Below, one piece after another: positions 37,993 to 46,982 of a stretch of 64,000 bases of DNA. The position numbers were made by a program, and so were the translations under genes. How positions within the stretch are numbered: the first letter of the stretch is position 1; each line of letters opens with the position of its first letter. The notes under the pieces were generated by a model that ran no database searches, was not told where the DNA came from, and saw only the letters and a program-made list of their open reading frames with translations. The stretch lies in contig NZ_CP074112.1 of assembly GCF_024584785.1 (NCBI RefSeq), positions 1,426,001-1,490,000 on the forward strand. Direction: 5' to 3'. This stretch comes from Idiomarina loihiensis. Its GTDB lineage: Bacteria > Pseudomonadota > Gammaproteobacteria > Enterobacterales > Alteromonadaceae.

Positions 37993-39941
37993 GTGAATTT
38001 CAGCTTCTGCGCCCTTGGTGGTTACTAGGACTGCTTCCGCTGGCACTACTGGCTTGGACTTGGCTGCGCCAGCGTAGCGCGAGTGGTGGCTGGCACCAGT
38101 TACTGCCAGCACATTTACAACCGGTCCTGTTACCCAAAGCTGCTGCACAGCGCCAGGTGTGGCCGCTGTATTGCGCGTTACTCGCCCTCCTCTGCATCAA
38201 CTTGGCACTCGCTGGCCCTACCTGGCAACGGCTGCCACAACCGGTTTACCAGTTGAATGCTGGCAGTGTGGTGGTGGTAGATATGTCGCTATCTATGTAC
38301 AGCACGGATTTGCCGCCCAATCGGCTCACTCAGTTGCGCTTTAAAGTCACTGATTTAGTGCGCGAACGGCTGGATGGCGAAGTGGGTTTAGTGGCGTATG
38401 CTGGTGACGCCTTTACGATTAGTCCGTTAACCAATGACGGCGCTAACCTAGTGAACTTAATTCGCGCCTTAAGCCCAGATATCATGCCAGAACTTGGCAG
38501 TAATCCGCTGGCCGGCTTGCGTCAAGCCGATGAGTTGTTGCGTGCAGCGGGCTACCCGCAAGGTGACATTTATTGGGTCACCGACGGTATTCAAACGGCC
38601 GACCAACAGGATATCTATAACTTCATCAGTAGCAGTGGCCATCGCGTAAGCATTCTAGCGGTTGCCACCGCAACCGGCGCCCCTATTCAATTACCTTCCG
38701 GCCAGCTTTACCGCGATAGTAGCGGCTCGGTGGTTGTGCCCACGGTGCAATTCAGCCGTTTGGAGAGTCTGGCCAAACGTGCAGGGGGACGCTTCAGTAT
38801 CATCCGCAGTGACCAACAGGATCTTGATTACCTAGGTAGTCAGCCGCCCTTGAGCCGTGACGGTGAGCTCACCGAAGGTCAAGCCGGCGACCAGTGGCAA
38901 GAAGCCGGCCCCTGGCTCTTAGTTGTGGCAGCGTTGCTGCTACTGCCGCTCGCACGAGCTGGAGCTTTAACTCAGGTTCTACAAGCCTTACCTGGCAAAA
39001 ATTTATCCAGCAGCTGGTTAGCGTTAGTGAGCCAAACACTGATGCTAGCTGGCAGTCTGGTGCTGCTCAGCGGCTTAACCAGTAGCCCAGCGCTGGCCCA
39101 AACCCCGTCAGGCCAGAACTCGTCAAACCAAAGTTCATCGAACCAGAGCTCGTCCAACCAAAACTCGGCTACGCCAGCAGCTTCGACACAGCAATGGCTG
39201 CAACAGTGGCAACAGCTGTGGCAAACGCCCTATCAACAGGCGGACCAAGCCCTACAACAACAAGATTATGAACAAGCGGCAGCGACTGCGACCGACCCTT
39301 GGCAACGGGGTACAGCTAATTACCGCGCCGGCAATTATGACCAAGCCTTGGTTGATTTCTCCCAAGTTGATAGCGCTGACGGCTTTTACAATCAAGGCAA
39401 CAGTCTGATGCAGTTAGGCCGCTATCAAGAAGCAGCCAACAGCTATGCTGCGGCTTTGACACGCCGCCCAGACTGGCCAGAGGCACAGGAAAATCAAGCG
39501 CTAGCCGAGGCCCTGCAGCAGCAACAAGAACAACAGCAAGACAACCAGTCCAGCGATAATAACACCGGCCAGCAACAGCAAAAGGATGGTGAGGGCAGCA
39601 GCAGCGATACTGATGCTGAGGGTCAACAAGCTGAGCAAAATGATAGCACGGACGCTGAGGACCAAGCTCCAGCCGACGCCGACGAGCAAGCCCAAGAAGA
39701 AGACGCGGCGACGCCCGAACAGACCGAACCGCAGGCTGAGCAACAAGGCGAGGAGCAATCCCAAGCCTTATCTGCAGCGGAACAACAGCAAAACGTCAGC
39801 GACGAACAGCGGCAGCAAATGGAGCAATGGCTGAATCGCATTGAGGATGATCCAGCCGTGCTACTGCGCAATAAAATGCTACGCGAAGCGCAACAGCGCC
39901 GCGGCAATAGAAAACCCAAAGGAGTACAGCAAGAGTGGTAA
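37989..39941 (+). CDS. VWA and TPR protein (BatB/BatC fusion-like)
   Basis: The 650-residue protein begins with two membrane helices, then a VWA domain with DMSLS (D98, S100, S102) in VVVVDMSLSMYSTDLPPNRL. Another membrane helix (near 310-330) and one near 350-375 precede a spacer with 15-nt tandem repeats, then TPR units (FYNQGNSLMQLGRYQEAANS, YAAALTRRPDWPEAQENQAL). The tail of about 120 residues is Gln/Asp/Glu-rich and probably disordered. BatB (VWA) and BatC (TPR) are separate genes in Bacteroides; here they are fused, as in many gammaproteobacteria. The start overlaps the batA-like stop (ATGA) with GGAGG upstream. Confidence 0.92.
   Translation: MSEFQLLRPWWLLGLLPLALLAWTWLRQRSASGGWHQLLPAHLQPVLLPKAAAQRQVWPLYCALLALLCINLALAGPTWQRLPQPVYQLNAGSVVVVDMSLSMYSTDLPPNRLTQLRFKVTDLVRERLDGEVGLVAYAGDAFTISPLTNDGANLVNLIRALSPDIMPELGSNPLAGLRQADELLRAAGYPQGDIYWVTDGIQTADQQDIYNFISSSGHRVSILAVATATGAPIQLPSGQLYRDSSGSVVVPTVQFSRLESLAKRAGGRFSIIRSDQQDLDYLGSQPPLSRDGELTEGQAGDQWQEAGPWLLVVAALLLLPLARAGALTQVLQALPGKNLSSSWLALVSQTLMLAGSLVLLSGLTSSPALAQTPSGQNSSNQSSSNQSSSNQNSATPAASTQQWLQQWQQLWQTPYQQADQALQQQDYEQAAATATDPWQRGTANYRAGNYDQALVDFSQVDSADGFYNQGNSLMQLGRYQEAANSYAAALTRRPDWPEAQENQALAEALQQQQEQQQDNQSSDNNTGQQQQKDGEGSSSDTDAEGQQAEQNDSTDAEDQAPADADEQAQEEDAATPEQTEPQAEQQGEEQSQALSAAEQQQNVSDEQRQQMEQWLNRIEDDPAVLLRNKMLREAQQRRGNRKPKGVQQEW
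39117..39161 (+). repeat. 15-bp tandem repeat (3 copies) inside the BatB/C-like gene
   Basis: Units at 39117-39131, 39132-39146 and 39147-39161 encode (N/S)SSNQ five-residue repeats in the linker after the last membrane helix. The copies differ at synonymous and near-synonymous positions, so the repeat is not fresh. In-frame gain or loss would change linker length. Confidence 0.8.
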
Positions 39942-41737
39942 CATCTCGTCAACTTTTAATGCTAGCTAGCATCTTGGTCGTAGGCTTACTGAGCTTACCC
40001 CAGGCCCTTGCCGAACCTACTGAGGTGATTGCCAGTGTGGATAGAAATCCGGTGCTGGCGGGCCAGCTATTTAACTTAACAGTTACGGTAAATGATGATA
40101 TCGACCAAGATGAAATAAATGCCGAGCAGCAGTTAAATCAGTTTCGGATTGTTAATTCGCGTTCCTCTCGCAGTACCCGAGTGATTAATGGTGACATGAG
40201 TCGCACTACTACCTTCGTGTTTAGTTTACAGGCACCACAACAGGTCGGCACCGTGACTATTCCAGCCCTAAGTGTTGGCGATGTTAGCAGCCAACCCATA
40301 GAACTGACGCTATTAGCTAGTGATCAAGCGGATGCTCTAAGCGAATCCCAGCCAGCCTTTATTCGCACCAGCGTTGAATCCACTCAGGTTTATGTGCAGC
40401 AACAATTTAAACTGATATCGCGACTCTACTTAGCGGCTAATTTGCATAGCGGCAATCTCATCGCCCCCGAGCTGGCCGATGCTGAGATCACTCAATTTGG
40501 GCAAGACCAAGAAAACTATGAAATTATTGATGGCAAACGCTATCAGGTGTACCAGCGAACCTATTTGATCACGCCACAGCGCTCCGGCCAATTTACCCTT
40601 AATGGGCCGATGTTTGAGGGTTTGATCAGCAAGGATAGTGGTCGTTCTATTTTTTCTTCTATGAGCACCACCGAGCCGGTAACTGCCAGTGCGGAACCGA
40701 TTGAACTACTGGTACAGCCGATCCCGAGTAGTTGGCAAGGCGACTGGCTACCGGCTGATTTGGTCACCTTAACCCTAGAAACAGATATAGACCCAGCACA
40801 GCAGTTACAGCAAGGCCAGCCGCTTACCTTAACGCTACGTACTACAGCGATGGGAGTAAGCCCCGACCAATTGCCGGCGTTGCAGTTACCAGACATCGCT
40901 GGGGTGAGCATCTATCCAGAGACGCCCCAACTCAACCAAGCGGTGCGTAACGGCAATCTAATCGCTCAGCGTAGCCAAACCATTGCCATTATTCCTCGCC
41001 AAGGCGGTACCCTAGAGCTCCCCTCTTTTAGGCTGCCTTGGTTTAACACGCGCACTCAGCAACAGCAGGTCGCTAGTACCGACCAACTCACTTTTAGCGT
41101 GGCCATGAATGGCTCAGCCACAGCAAATGAGTATCCAAGCAATCCTACTGATGTCAGTTCGGCCCCCAGCCAAGCCCCAAGCGCTCCCGAGATGAATCAG
41201 CAAGGGCCAGCAGCGTCTGCCCAGAGTAGTTCGCCAAACAACCGCCTGTGGTATTGGTTAGCAGCTTTATTTGCCGCTCTTTGGGTGATAACCCTTAGCC
41301 TTTTTGCTAGCTATTGGCGACGCCAGCAACGTCAATCACGCCAGCCGCAAACTAACGCCACCAGCACTGCCAGCGATTCTGATCGCCACGCTCTAAGTGG
41401 TGCCTTATGGCACCAACTGCAGCAAGCCTGCCAAGCAAATCAAGCCGCGGCGACCAACCAAGCTCTGCGTGCATGGGCAAACTCGATACTAGGCCAGCCT
41501 ATCCATGATTTGACCGAGCTTAGCCGGCATTTTGCTCACCCGCCGCTAACCAGCCAAATTAACCACTTATTAAGCTGTCGATTTGGCCACCACAGCGTCG
41601 CCTCGGCTCCTGACCAACCATCCTGGCAAGAAGGCAAGGCCCTGTTGAGAAGTTTACAAGCGGCTTATAAAAACTACGTGAAATCCAGCAAAACCAAGCA
41701 ACAGCAGAACGTCTTACCAGCGCTTTATCCGCAGTAA
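39935..41737 (+). CDS. BatD-family protein
   Basis: The 600-residue product begins with a signal peptide (LLMLASILVVGLLSLPQALA), followed by periplasmic Ig-like BatD repeats starting EVIASVDRNPVLAGQLFNLT and a late membrane helix at about residues 434-456 (LWYWLAALFAALWVITLSLF), then a cytosolic basic tail. The start is a GTG at 39935, with AGGAG about 10 bases upstream, overlapping the previous gene by 7 bp. It is the last gene of the operon, before a strong bidirectional terminator. The family is described as envelope-associated with BatA/BatB; its function is unproven. Confidence 0.92.
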   Translation: MVTSRQLLMLASILVVGLLSLPQALAEPTEVIASVDRNPVLAGQLFNLTVTVNDDIDQDEINAEQQLNQFRIVNSRSSRSTRVINGDMSRTTTFVFSLQAPQQVGTVTIPALSVGDVSSQPIELTLLASDQADALSESQPAFIRTSVESTQVYVQQQFKLISRLYLAANLHSGNLIAPELADAEITQFGQDQENYEIIDGKRYQVYQRTYLITPQRSGQFTLNGPMFEGLISKDSGRSIFSSMSTTEPVTASAEPIELLVQPIPSSWQGDWLPADLVTLTLETDIDPAQQLQQGQPLTLTLRTTAMGVSPDQLPALQLPDIAGVSIYPETPQLNQAVRNGNLIAQRSQTIAIIPRQGGTLELPSFRLPWFNTRTQQQQVASTDQLTFSVAMNGSATANEYPSNPTDVSSAPSQAPSAPEMNQQGPAASAQSSSPNNRLWYWLAALFAALWVITLSLFASYWRRQQRQSRQPQTNATSTASDSDRHALSGALWHQLQQACQANQAAATNQALRAWANSILGQPIHDLTELSRHFAHPPLTSQINHLLSCRFGHHSVASAPDQPSWQEGKALLRSLQAAYKNYVKSSKTKQQQNVLPALYPQ

Positions 41738-41770
41738 GCACTAACCTTAGTAATGCTATAATTCCCTCAT

Positions 41771-41808
41771 AAAAAAAGCCTTGAAGTGATCAACTTCAAG
41801 GCTTTTTA
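41771..41808. terminator. Bidirectional terminator between batD and ppiD
   Basis: The 10-bp stem GCCTTGAAGT/ACTTCAAGGC (41778-41787 with 41793-41802) has a 5-nt loop, an A-run of seven on the left and a T-run on the right. It serves the convergent batD and ppiD transcripts. Confidence 0.93.
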
Positions 41809-41824
41809 TTGGCGCATGGACCGC

Positions 41825-43702
41825 TTAGTTGTTGCTACTACTAGTTAAGGTAATTTCGACATCACCTTGGTCGCGTAACGCACTTAAGAAAGCCTCATAA
41901 CTTTGCTGCGCAAAGCTATTTTCCAGCTGTTCTTGCATCTGTTGCTGAGTCGCCTCATCTACATCGCCAGCACTTACACTGGTCAACTGAACTAGAGCTA
42001 AACCACCGTTATTCATTTCTACCACGTCAGCTTGCACAGCACCTGCTGCTGGAGCAGCCTGCTCGAATAAGCTCTGCACAACAGCACGTGGCAAATCTGC
42101 ATTGCGACGATCGATAGCAGCTAGCTCAGTAAGATCGCTAACGGTTTCACCAGCACGGAGGGCGGCAATCACAGCTTCAGCATCGGCGCGCGCCAGTTGC
42201 TGAGCTTTCTCTTGCTGCAAGTTACTCACCACTTGCTCACGAACCTCATCAAGACTCTTAATTGAAGCAGCACGGTAATCAGTTACGCGAACCACTACCG
42301 ATTGCGTATCATTCACTTCAATCAAGTCGCTGTTCAGGCGCTCTTGCAACAAAGTATCACCAAACACTTGCTGTAATACCGCCGGATGGTTCAAGGCTGA
42401 TGGCGCCGTTTGGCGGTTAAACCAATCGCTGTTACGTACCTGCAAACCCACTTCATCAGCTACGGGCTGCAACGTATCAGGCATTTCAAAGGCCAGCTCT
42501 GCTACTTTTTGCTGCTGCTCATAATAAGCTTGTTTGACTCGCTCATCTTGCATGTCAGCGATGATCTCGTCGCGTACTTCAGCAAATGGCGTGACGCTAC
42601 CTTCTTGCTTGTCGGTTAACTTGATCACATGGAAACCAAAACTGGTTTCGACCACGCCACTCACGTCACCCACTTCAGCAAGAGCAAATGCTGCTTCTTC
42701 AAAGTCAGGATCCATAGTACCAGGCTGGATGAAATCTAAATCACCGCCGTTTTCAGCCGAGAAAGTGTCATCCGAATACTCGCCTGCGAGTGCGGCAAAA
42801 TCGGCACCCTCAGACAGCTTATCGACCACTTCTTGTGCTTTATTGCGCGCCGCGGCATCATCACCTTCAATCAGAATGTGCGAGAAGCGATACTGAGCCG
42901 CTGACTCGTAAGCACTGCGATTGCCTTCATACCATTCACGCACCATCTGCTCATCGATAGTGACAGATTCGGCAATGGCGCCGGCATCTAACGCAACAAA
43001 TTCAACTTGCACGCTTTCTGGCACCGCAAATAAATTAGAGTTATTGTCATACCACTGCTGAATTTCATCGTCTGAAACATCAACTTGAGCTAAATAGCTA
43101 TCAAGAGCAAAGGTACGATAAGCACCACTACGCTGCTGATTCACTAACTTTTGAATCGCCACAGCTTCTGCTGCTAGTGCAAATTCGGTATTCACAACCG
43201 CCTCTAGCACTTGCGAGCGTGCTAAATCTTTACGTAACGCTTCGGCAAAGCCTTCTGGCGTATAACCTAAGCTGTTCAGGGTGATTCGATAAGTGTCGTT
43301 ATCAAACTGACCGGCGACGTTAAACGCAGGAATAGCACGAATAGCTTCACGCACCTGCTCGTCTGACGCCCGTAACCCATTGTCTCGCGCATATTGCTCA
43401 ACCAGTTTTTGATTGACCAAATCGTTGACCACTTGGTTACGTAAGCGCTGAGTAAAGCTCGGATCAGTGGCTAACGTATCGTAGAAATCGCCCAACTGTT
43501 GCTGTTGGCGCGCACGTTCATTTTCTAAAGCACGGTCAAACTCAACCCGAGTAATATCCTCACCATTAACCGTCGCTACGCTTGGCTCTGGCGCATTACT
43601 GATATAACCGCCAATACCTGCAAGTGCAAACGTTAAGGCTATCAGCACTAAGACGGCTTTCACTACAAAACTTTGCGAGCCTTCTCTAATCCTATCCAAC
43701 AT
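41825..43702 (-). CDS. ppiD: Periplasmic folding chaperone PpiD (SurA-like, parvulin domain)
   Basis: PpiD is an inner-membrane-anchored periplasmic chaperone near the Sec translocon. The 625-residue protein (E. coli 623) has an N-terminal anchor (VVKAVLVLIALTFALAGIGG), a SurA-N-like region (ATVNGEDITRVEFDRALENE), one parvulin domain (YRFSHILIEGDDAAARNKAQ, AALAGEYSDDTFSAENGGDL, FGFHVIKL) and a long C-terminal chaperone domain. It is the last gene of the tig-clpP-clpX-lon-hupB-ppiD block. A perfect TATAAT -10 lies about 40 bp upstream (complement of 43743-43748), suggesting its own promoter after the tRNA-Asp terminator. Confidence 0.95.
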   Translation of the reverse strand: MLDRIREGSQSFVVKAVLVLIALTFALAGIGGYISNAPEPSVATVNGEDITRVEFDRALENERARQQQQLGDFYDTLATDPSFTQRLRNQVVNDLVNQKLVEQYARDNGLRASDEQVREAIRAIPAFNVAGQFDNDTYRITLNSLGYTPEGFAEALRKDLARSQVLEAVVNTEFALAAEAVAIQKLVNQQRSGAYRTFALDSYLAQVDVSDDEIQQWYDNNSNLFAVPESVQVEFVALDAGAIAESVTIDEQMVREWYEGNRSAYESAAQYRFSHILIEGDDAAARNKAQEVVDKLSEGADFAALAGEYSDDTFSAENGGDLDFIQPGTMDPDFEEAAFALAEVGDVSGVVETSFGFHVIKLTDKQEGSVTPFAEVRDEIIADMQDERVKQAYYEQQQKVAELAFEMPDTLQPVADEVGLQVRNSDWFNRQTAPSALNHPAVLQQVFGDTLLQERLNSDLIEVNDTQSVVVRVTDYRAASIKSLDEVREQVVSNLQQEKAQQLARADAEAVIAALRAGETVSDLTELAAIDRRNADLPRAVVQSLFEQAAPAAGAVQADVVEMNNGGLALVQLTSVSAGDVDEATQQQMQEQLENSFAQQSYEAFLSALRDQGDVEITLTSSSNN

Positions 43703-43761
43703 AATCCACTTAACCTCAAATTTTCCCAGTGTCTAGGCGGGTATTATATCTGCTCTTGCAC

Positions 43762-43794
43762 AAAAAAAATAACCCGAAGACAGGCTTCGGGTTA
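43762..43794 (-). terminator. Terminator of the hupB/tRNA-Asp transcript
   Basis: The 10-bp stem TAACCCGAAG/CTTCGGGTTA (43770-43779 with 43785-43794) has a 5-nt loop and is followed on the minus strand by eight T. It lies 14 bp downstream of tRNA-Asp. Confidence 0.92.
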
Positions 43795-43808
43795 CTTTCA
43801 GCTAAAGC

Positions 43809-43885
43809 TGGCGGAGCGGACGGGACTCGAACCCGCGACCCCCGGCGTGACAGGCCGGTATTCTAACCAGCTGAACTACCGCTCC
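43809..43885 (-). tRNA. tRNA-Asp (GTC)
   Basis: The 77-nt cloverleaf has encoded CCA (complement of 43809-43811), acceptor GGAGCGG/CCGCTCC and the anticodon loop CTGTCAC with anticodon GTC. Its 5' end is only 7 bp after the hupB stop codon, with no room for a promoter. It must be transcribed with hupB and released by RNase P. Confidence 0.97.
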
Positions 43886-43892
43886 ACTTTCA

Positions 43893-44165
43893 TTAGTTTA
43901 CTGAATCTTTCAGTGCTTTACCGGCTTTGAAAGAAGGTACTTTAGCAGCAGCGATCTGAATGGTGTCGCCAGTTTGTGGGTTACGACCAGTGCGAGCTGA
44001 ACGCTCACGAACACTGAAAGTACCAAAACCAACTAGAGCTACTTGCTCGCCACCTTTCAAAGCTTCAGTAACTGCTTCGATGAAAGAATCGAGAGCACGT
44101 CCAGCTGCCGCTTTTGAAATATCTGCTCCGTCTGCAATTTTATCAACTAACTGAGACTTGTTCAC
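43893..44165 (-). CDS. hupB: DNA-binding protein HU (beta-type)
   Basis: HU is a small dimeric nucleoid protein that bends DNA without sequence preference. The 90-residue product starts [20 protein letters not shown] and has the conserved [20 protein letters not shown] beta-arm with GRNPQTG and ends with [12 protein letters not shown]. Its place between lon and ppiD identifies it as HupB rather than HupA. A strong sigma-70 promoter is visible about 85 bp upstream, and tRNA-Asp follows in the 3' region. Confidence 0.97.
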   Translation of the reverse strand: MNKSQLVDKIADGADISKAAAGRALDSFIEAVTEALKGGEQVALVGFGTFSVRERSARTGRNPQTGDTIQIAAAKVPSFKAGKALKDSVN

Positions 44166-44248
44166 AGTATCATCCCCTTAGATTGTTATTATCAAATTTG
44201 TTAGCGTCCCATGCGTTGTATGTGCATTTTTGTTGGGGGCTACACAAG

Positions 44249-44277
44249 GTTATAACAAGCTAGAACAAAATGTTCAA
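44249..44277 (-). promoter_or_regulatory. Sigma-70 promoter of hupB-tRNA-Asp
   Basis: TTGAAC (complement of 44272-44277), a 17-bp spacer and TATAAC (complement of 44249-44254). The 338-bp hupB-lon gap holds this promoter and the lon hairpin; I see nothing else there. Confidence 0.8.
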
Positions 44278-44434
44278 GCTATTGCGATAGGTTAGCAGAC
44301 TGCTTCCATATTAACCCATCGCCAAGTGGCATGTCAGAGTCTATGGTTGTGAGCGTCTGACCAATCACTTTGACTCTAGGCTACCACAAGATTTTAGATT
44401 GAGAACCCTTTTTCACGTTTTTTTTAACGAAAGA

Positions 44435-44473
44435 ATGCGGGCTGCTGGCATATTTTCTGCGTCTAGCCCGCAT
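44435..44473 (-). terminator. Hairpin downstream of lon
   Basis: The 9-bp stem ATGCGGGCT/AGCCCGCAT (44435-44443 with 44465-44473) has a 21-nt loop. The following minus-strand bases are only moderately T-rich, so it may be a weak terminator. Confidence 0.6.
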
Positions 44474-44503
44474 CTTTACGTAAATTGGCTATAAATTAGT
44501 CAA

Positions 44504-46840
44504 TTATGACGATTGTGGTACTCGCTCCAAAGCTACTGACAAGACTTCATCAATCCACTGTACCGGTTGAATCAACAAGTCGCCTTTCACCGCATCGCTA
44601 ATTTCTTTTAAATCACGCTCATTGTCTTTAGGAATTAGCACATGCTTGATACCACCACGGTGTGCAGCCAACAGCTTCTCTTTTAAGCCGCCAATAGCTA
44701 ACACTTCACCGCGCAACGTGATTTCACCCGTCATGGCCACATCAGCACGTACCGGAATCTCAGTTAACGAGCTCACCAACGCGGTTACCATGGCGATACC
44801 AGCACTGGGGCCGTCCTTCGGCGTAGCGCCTTCAGGAACGTGCACGTGGATGTCCCGTTTCTCATGAAAATCTTCCGGAATCCCTAATTTGTTAGCACGG
44901 CTACGCACCACAGTTAAAGCGGTCTGGATAGATTCTTGCATCACATCACCCAAAGAGCCGGTTGAGGTAATTTTGCCTTTACCTGCAACATTGGTAGCTT
45001 CAATGGTCAATAGGTCTCCACCTACTTCGGTCCAAGCCAAACCAGTCACCTGCCCCACTTGGTTGTTCTCTTCGGCGCGACCAAAGTCAAAGCGCTGTAC
45101 GCCCAAGTAATCAGCAAGATTATCACCGGTTATCGCCACATGTTTAATGCTGCTATCTAGCACCAGTTGCTTCACTGCTTTGCGACACAACCGCGAAATT
45201 TCACGCTCTAAGTTACGAACCCCAGCTTCACGGGTGTAGTACCGAATAATGCCGGTAATAGCAGCATCGGTGATCTCAATTTCTTTAGCTTTTAGGCCCG
45301 CCCGTTCAATTTGCTTGGGCAACAAATGCCGTTTAGCAATGTTGAGCTTTTCATCTTCGGTATAACCCGACAGGCGAATCACTTCCATCCGGTCTAACAG
45401 CGGGCCGGGGATATTCATGCTATTTGAGGTAGCCACGAACATCACATCCGATAGATCATAATCCACTTCTAAATAGTGGTCGTTAAAATTAACGTTTTGC
45501 TCAGGGTCTAACACTTCGAGCAATGCAGATGCTGGATCACCGCGCATATCCGAGGCCATCTTGTCGATTTCATCCAACAAGAACAGCGGGTTACGCACAC
45601 CTACTTTCGCCATTTTCTGAATCAGCTTACCTGGCATAGAGCCAATATAAGTGCGGCGATGGCCACGAATCTCAGCCTCATCACGCACGCCACCTAAGGC
45701 CATCCGAATGTATTTACGCCCGGTTGCTTTGGCGATGGACTGCCCTAACGAGGTTTTACCCACACCTGGCGGCCCTACTAAGCATAAAATCGCGCCGCGA
45801 ACCTTGTTGGTACGCTGTTGCACCGCGAGGTATTCAAGAATGCGTTCTTTCACCTTTTCTAGGCCGTAATGGTCGGCATCTAGGATCTTCTCTGCATTAG
45901 CGAGATCTTTTTTGATCCGCGAACGTTTTTTCCATGGCACCGATACCATCCAGTCAATATAGCCGCGCACCACGGTGGCTTCGGCAGACATGGGTGACAT
46001 CATTTTTAATTTTTGCAGTTCAGCGCGAGTTTTCTTCTCGGCTTCTTCTGGCATTTGCGCCTCTTCAATTTTGCGCTGCAAGGCTTCAAATTCATCAGGG
46101 CCATCTTCCATTTCGCCCAATTCTTTTTGAATGGCTTTCATTTGCTCATTCAAATAATACTCGCGTTGGCTCTTCTCCATTTGTTTTTTCACCCGCGTAC
46201 GGATGCGTTTTTCAACTTGGAGTAAATCAATCTCGCCTTCCATCAACGCCATCAGAAATTCCAGGCGTTCGCGCACATCGGTAATCTCGAGTACTTTTTG
46301 TTTGTCGTTGAGCTTCAACGGCATATGCGCGGCCATGGTATCGGCTAGCCGGTCGGCTTCTTCAATACCAGACAACGAGGTCAATACTTCCGGTGGGATC
46401 TTCTTGTTGAGCTTAACGTAGCCCTCAAACTGATTCACCGCCGAGCGGATCATCACTTCTTCTTCTTTGTCATCCATCGCCTCAGAGTCAAGGTAATGAA
46501 CCTGCGCACGGAAGAAGTCCTGCTCGCCCTCAAAATTCTCAATCTCTGCCCGCTGGCTACCTTCAACCAACACTTTAACGGTACCATCAGGCAGCTTTAA
46601 CAACTGCAAAATAGTCGCTACCGTACCAATGCGGTGGATATCGCCTTGCTCTGGCTCATCTACTGCTGCATCTTTTTGGGCCGCAAGAAAGATCTGCTTG
46701 TTTTGCTCCATGGCCGCTTCTAAACAACGAATTGATTTTTCGCGCCCCACGAACAAAGGAATCACCATGTGCGGATACACGACCACATCGCGCAGCGGCA
46801 GCACAGGAATACTTAAACGTTCCACCCGTTCTTCACTCAT
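44504..46840 (-). CDS. lon: ATP-dependent protease Lon
   Basis: Cytosolic AAA+ serine protease for misfolded and regulatory proteins. The 778-residue protein (E. coli 784) has the LON substrate-binding domain ([20 protein letters not shown]), a coiled coil, Walker [10 protein letters not shown], Walker [12 protein letters not shown] and the protease domain with the catalytic serine in [11 protein letters not shown] and lysine in [16 protein letters not shown] sigma-32-type promoter precedes it, and the clpX terminator separates it from clpX. The order clpX-lon-hupB is conserved. Confidence 0.98.
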   Translation of the reverse strand: MSEERVERLSIPVLPLRDVVVYPHMVIPLFVGREKSIRCLEAAMEQNKQIFLAAQKDAAVDEPEQGDIHRIGTVATILQLLKLPDGTVKVLVEGSQRAEIENFEGEQDFFRAQVHYLDSEAMDDKEEEVMIRSAVNQFEGYVKLNKKIPPEVLTSLSGIEEADRLADTMAAHMPLKLNDKQKVLEITDVRERLEFLMALMEGEIDLLQVEKRIRTRVKKQMEKSQREYYLNEQMKAIQKELGEMEDGPDEFEALQRKIEEAQMPEEAEKKTRAELQKLKMMSPMSAEATVVRGYIDWMVSVPWKKRSRIKKDLANAEKILDADHYGLEKVKERILEYLAVQQRTNKVRGAILCLVGPPGVGKTSLGQSIAKATGRKYIRMALGGVRDEAEIRGHRRTYIGSMPGKLIQKMAKVGVRNPLFLLDEIDKMASDMRGDPASALLEVLDPEQNVNFNDHYLEVDYDLSDVMFVATSNSMNIPGPLLDRMEVIRLSGYTEDEKLNIAKRHLLPKQIERAGLKAKEIEITDAAITGIIRYYTREAGVRNLEREISRLCRKAVKQLVLDSSIKHVAITGDNLADYLGVQRFDFGRAEENNQVGQVTGLAWTEVGGDLLTIEATNVAGKGKITSTGSLGDVMQESIQTALTVVRSRANKLGIPEDFHEKRDIHVHVPEGATPKDGPSAGIAMVTALVSSLTEIPVRADVAMTGEITLRGEVLAIGGLKEKLLAAHRGGIKHVLIPKDNERDLKEISDAVKGDLLIQPVQWIDEVLSVALERVPQSS

Positions 46841-46891
46841 AAACTTCTCCAGGTAACCGGTTCGTGATAGTTCACTCTATCTTACCCCTTT

Positions 46892-46918
46892 ATATGTGGT
46901 GCTCCAGCGAAAGTTCAA
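46892..46918 (-). promoter_or_regulatory. Sigma-32 promoter of lon
   Basis: TTGAAC (complement of 46913-46918), a 13-bp spacer and CCACATAT (complement of 46892-46899), one mismatch from CCCCATNT. It lies 50-80 bp upstream of the lon start. Confidence 0.75.
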
Positions 46919-46929
46919 TGGTTTGCAGA

Positions 46930-46953
46930 AAAAAAGGGCCTAAATGGCCCTTT
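46930..46953 (-). terminator. Terminator downstream of clpX
   Basis: The stem AAGGGCC/GGCCCTT (46934-46940 with 46946-46952) has a 5-nt loop and is followed by a T-run on the minus strand. It partly overlaps the region just upstream of the lon heat-shock promoter. Confidence 0.88.
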
Positions 46954-46982
46954 TTGCATATTTTTCAGACTAAATGTTAACT

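Noticed and set aside
39501-39952. Leu-rich and Cys/Ser-rich leftward frames opposite the BatB/C tail
   Set aside because: They are the antisense of the Gln/Glu-rich tail codons. Long shadow frames are expected there.
44166-44503. Small RNA or gene in the hupB-lon gap
   Set aside because: No frame with a ribosome site is present; the gap is explained by the hupB promoter and the lon hairpin.
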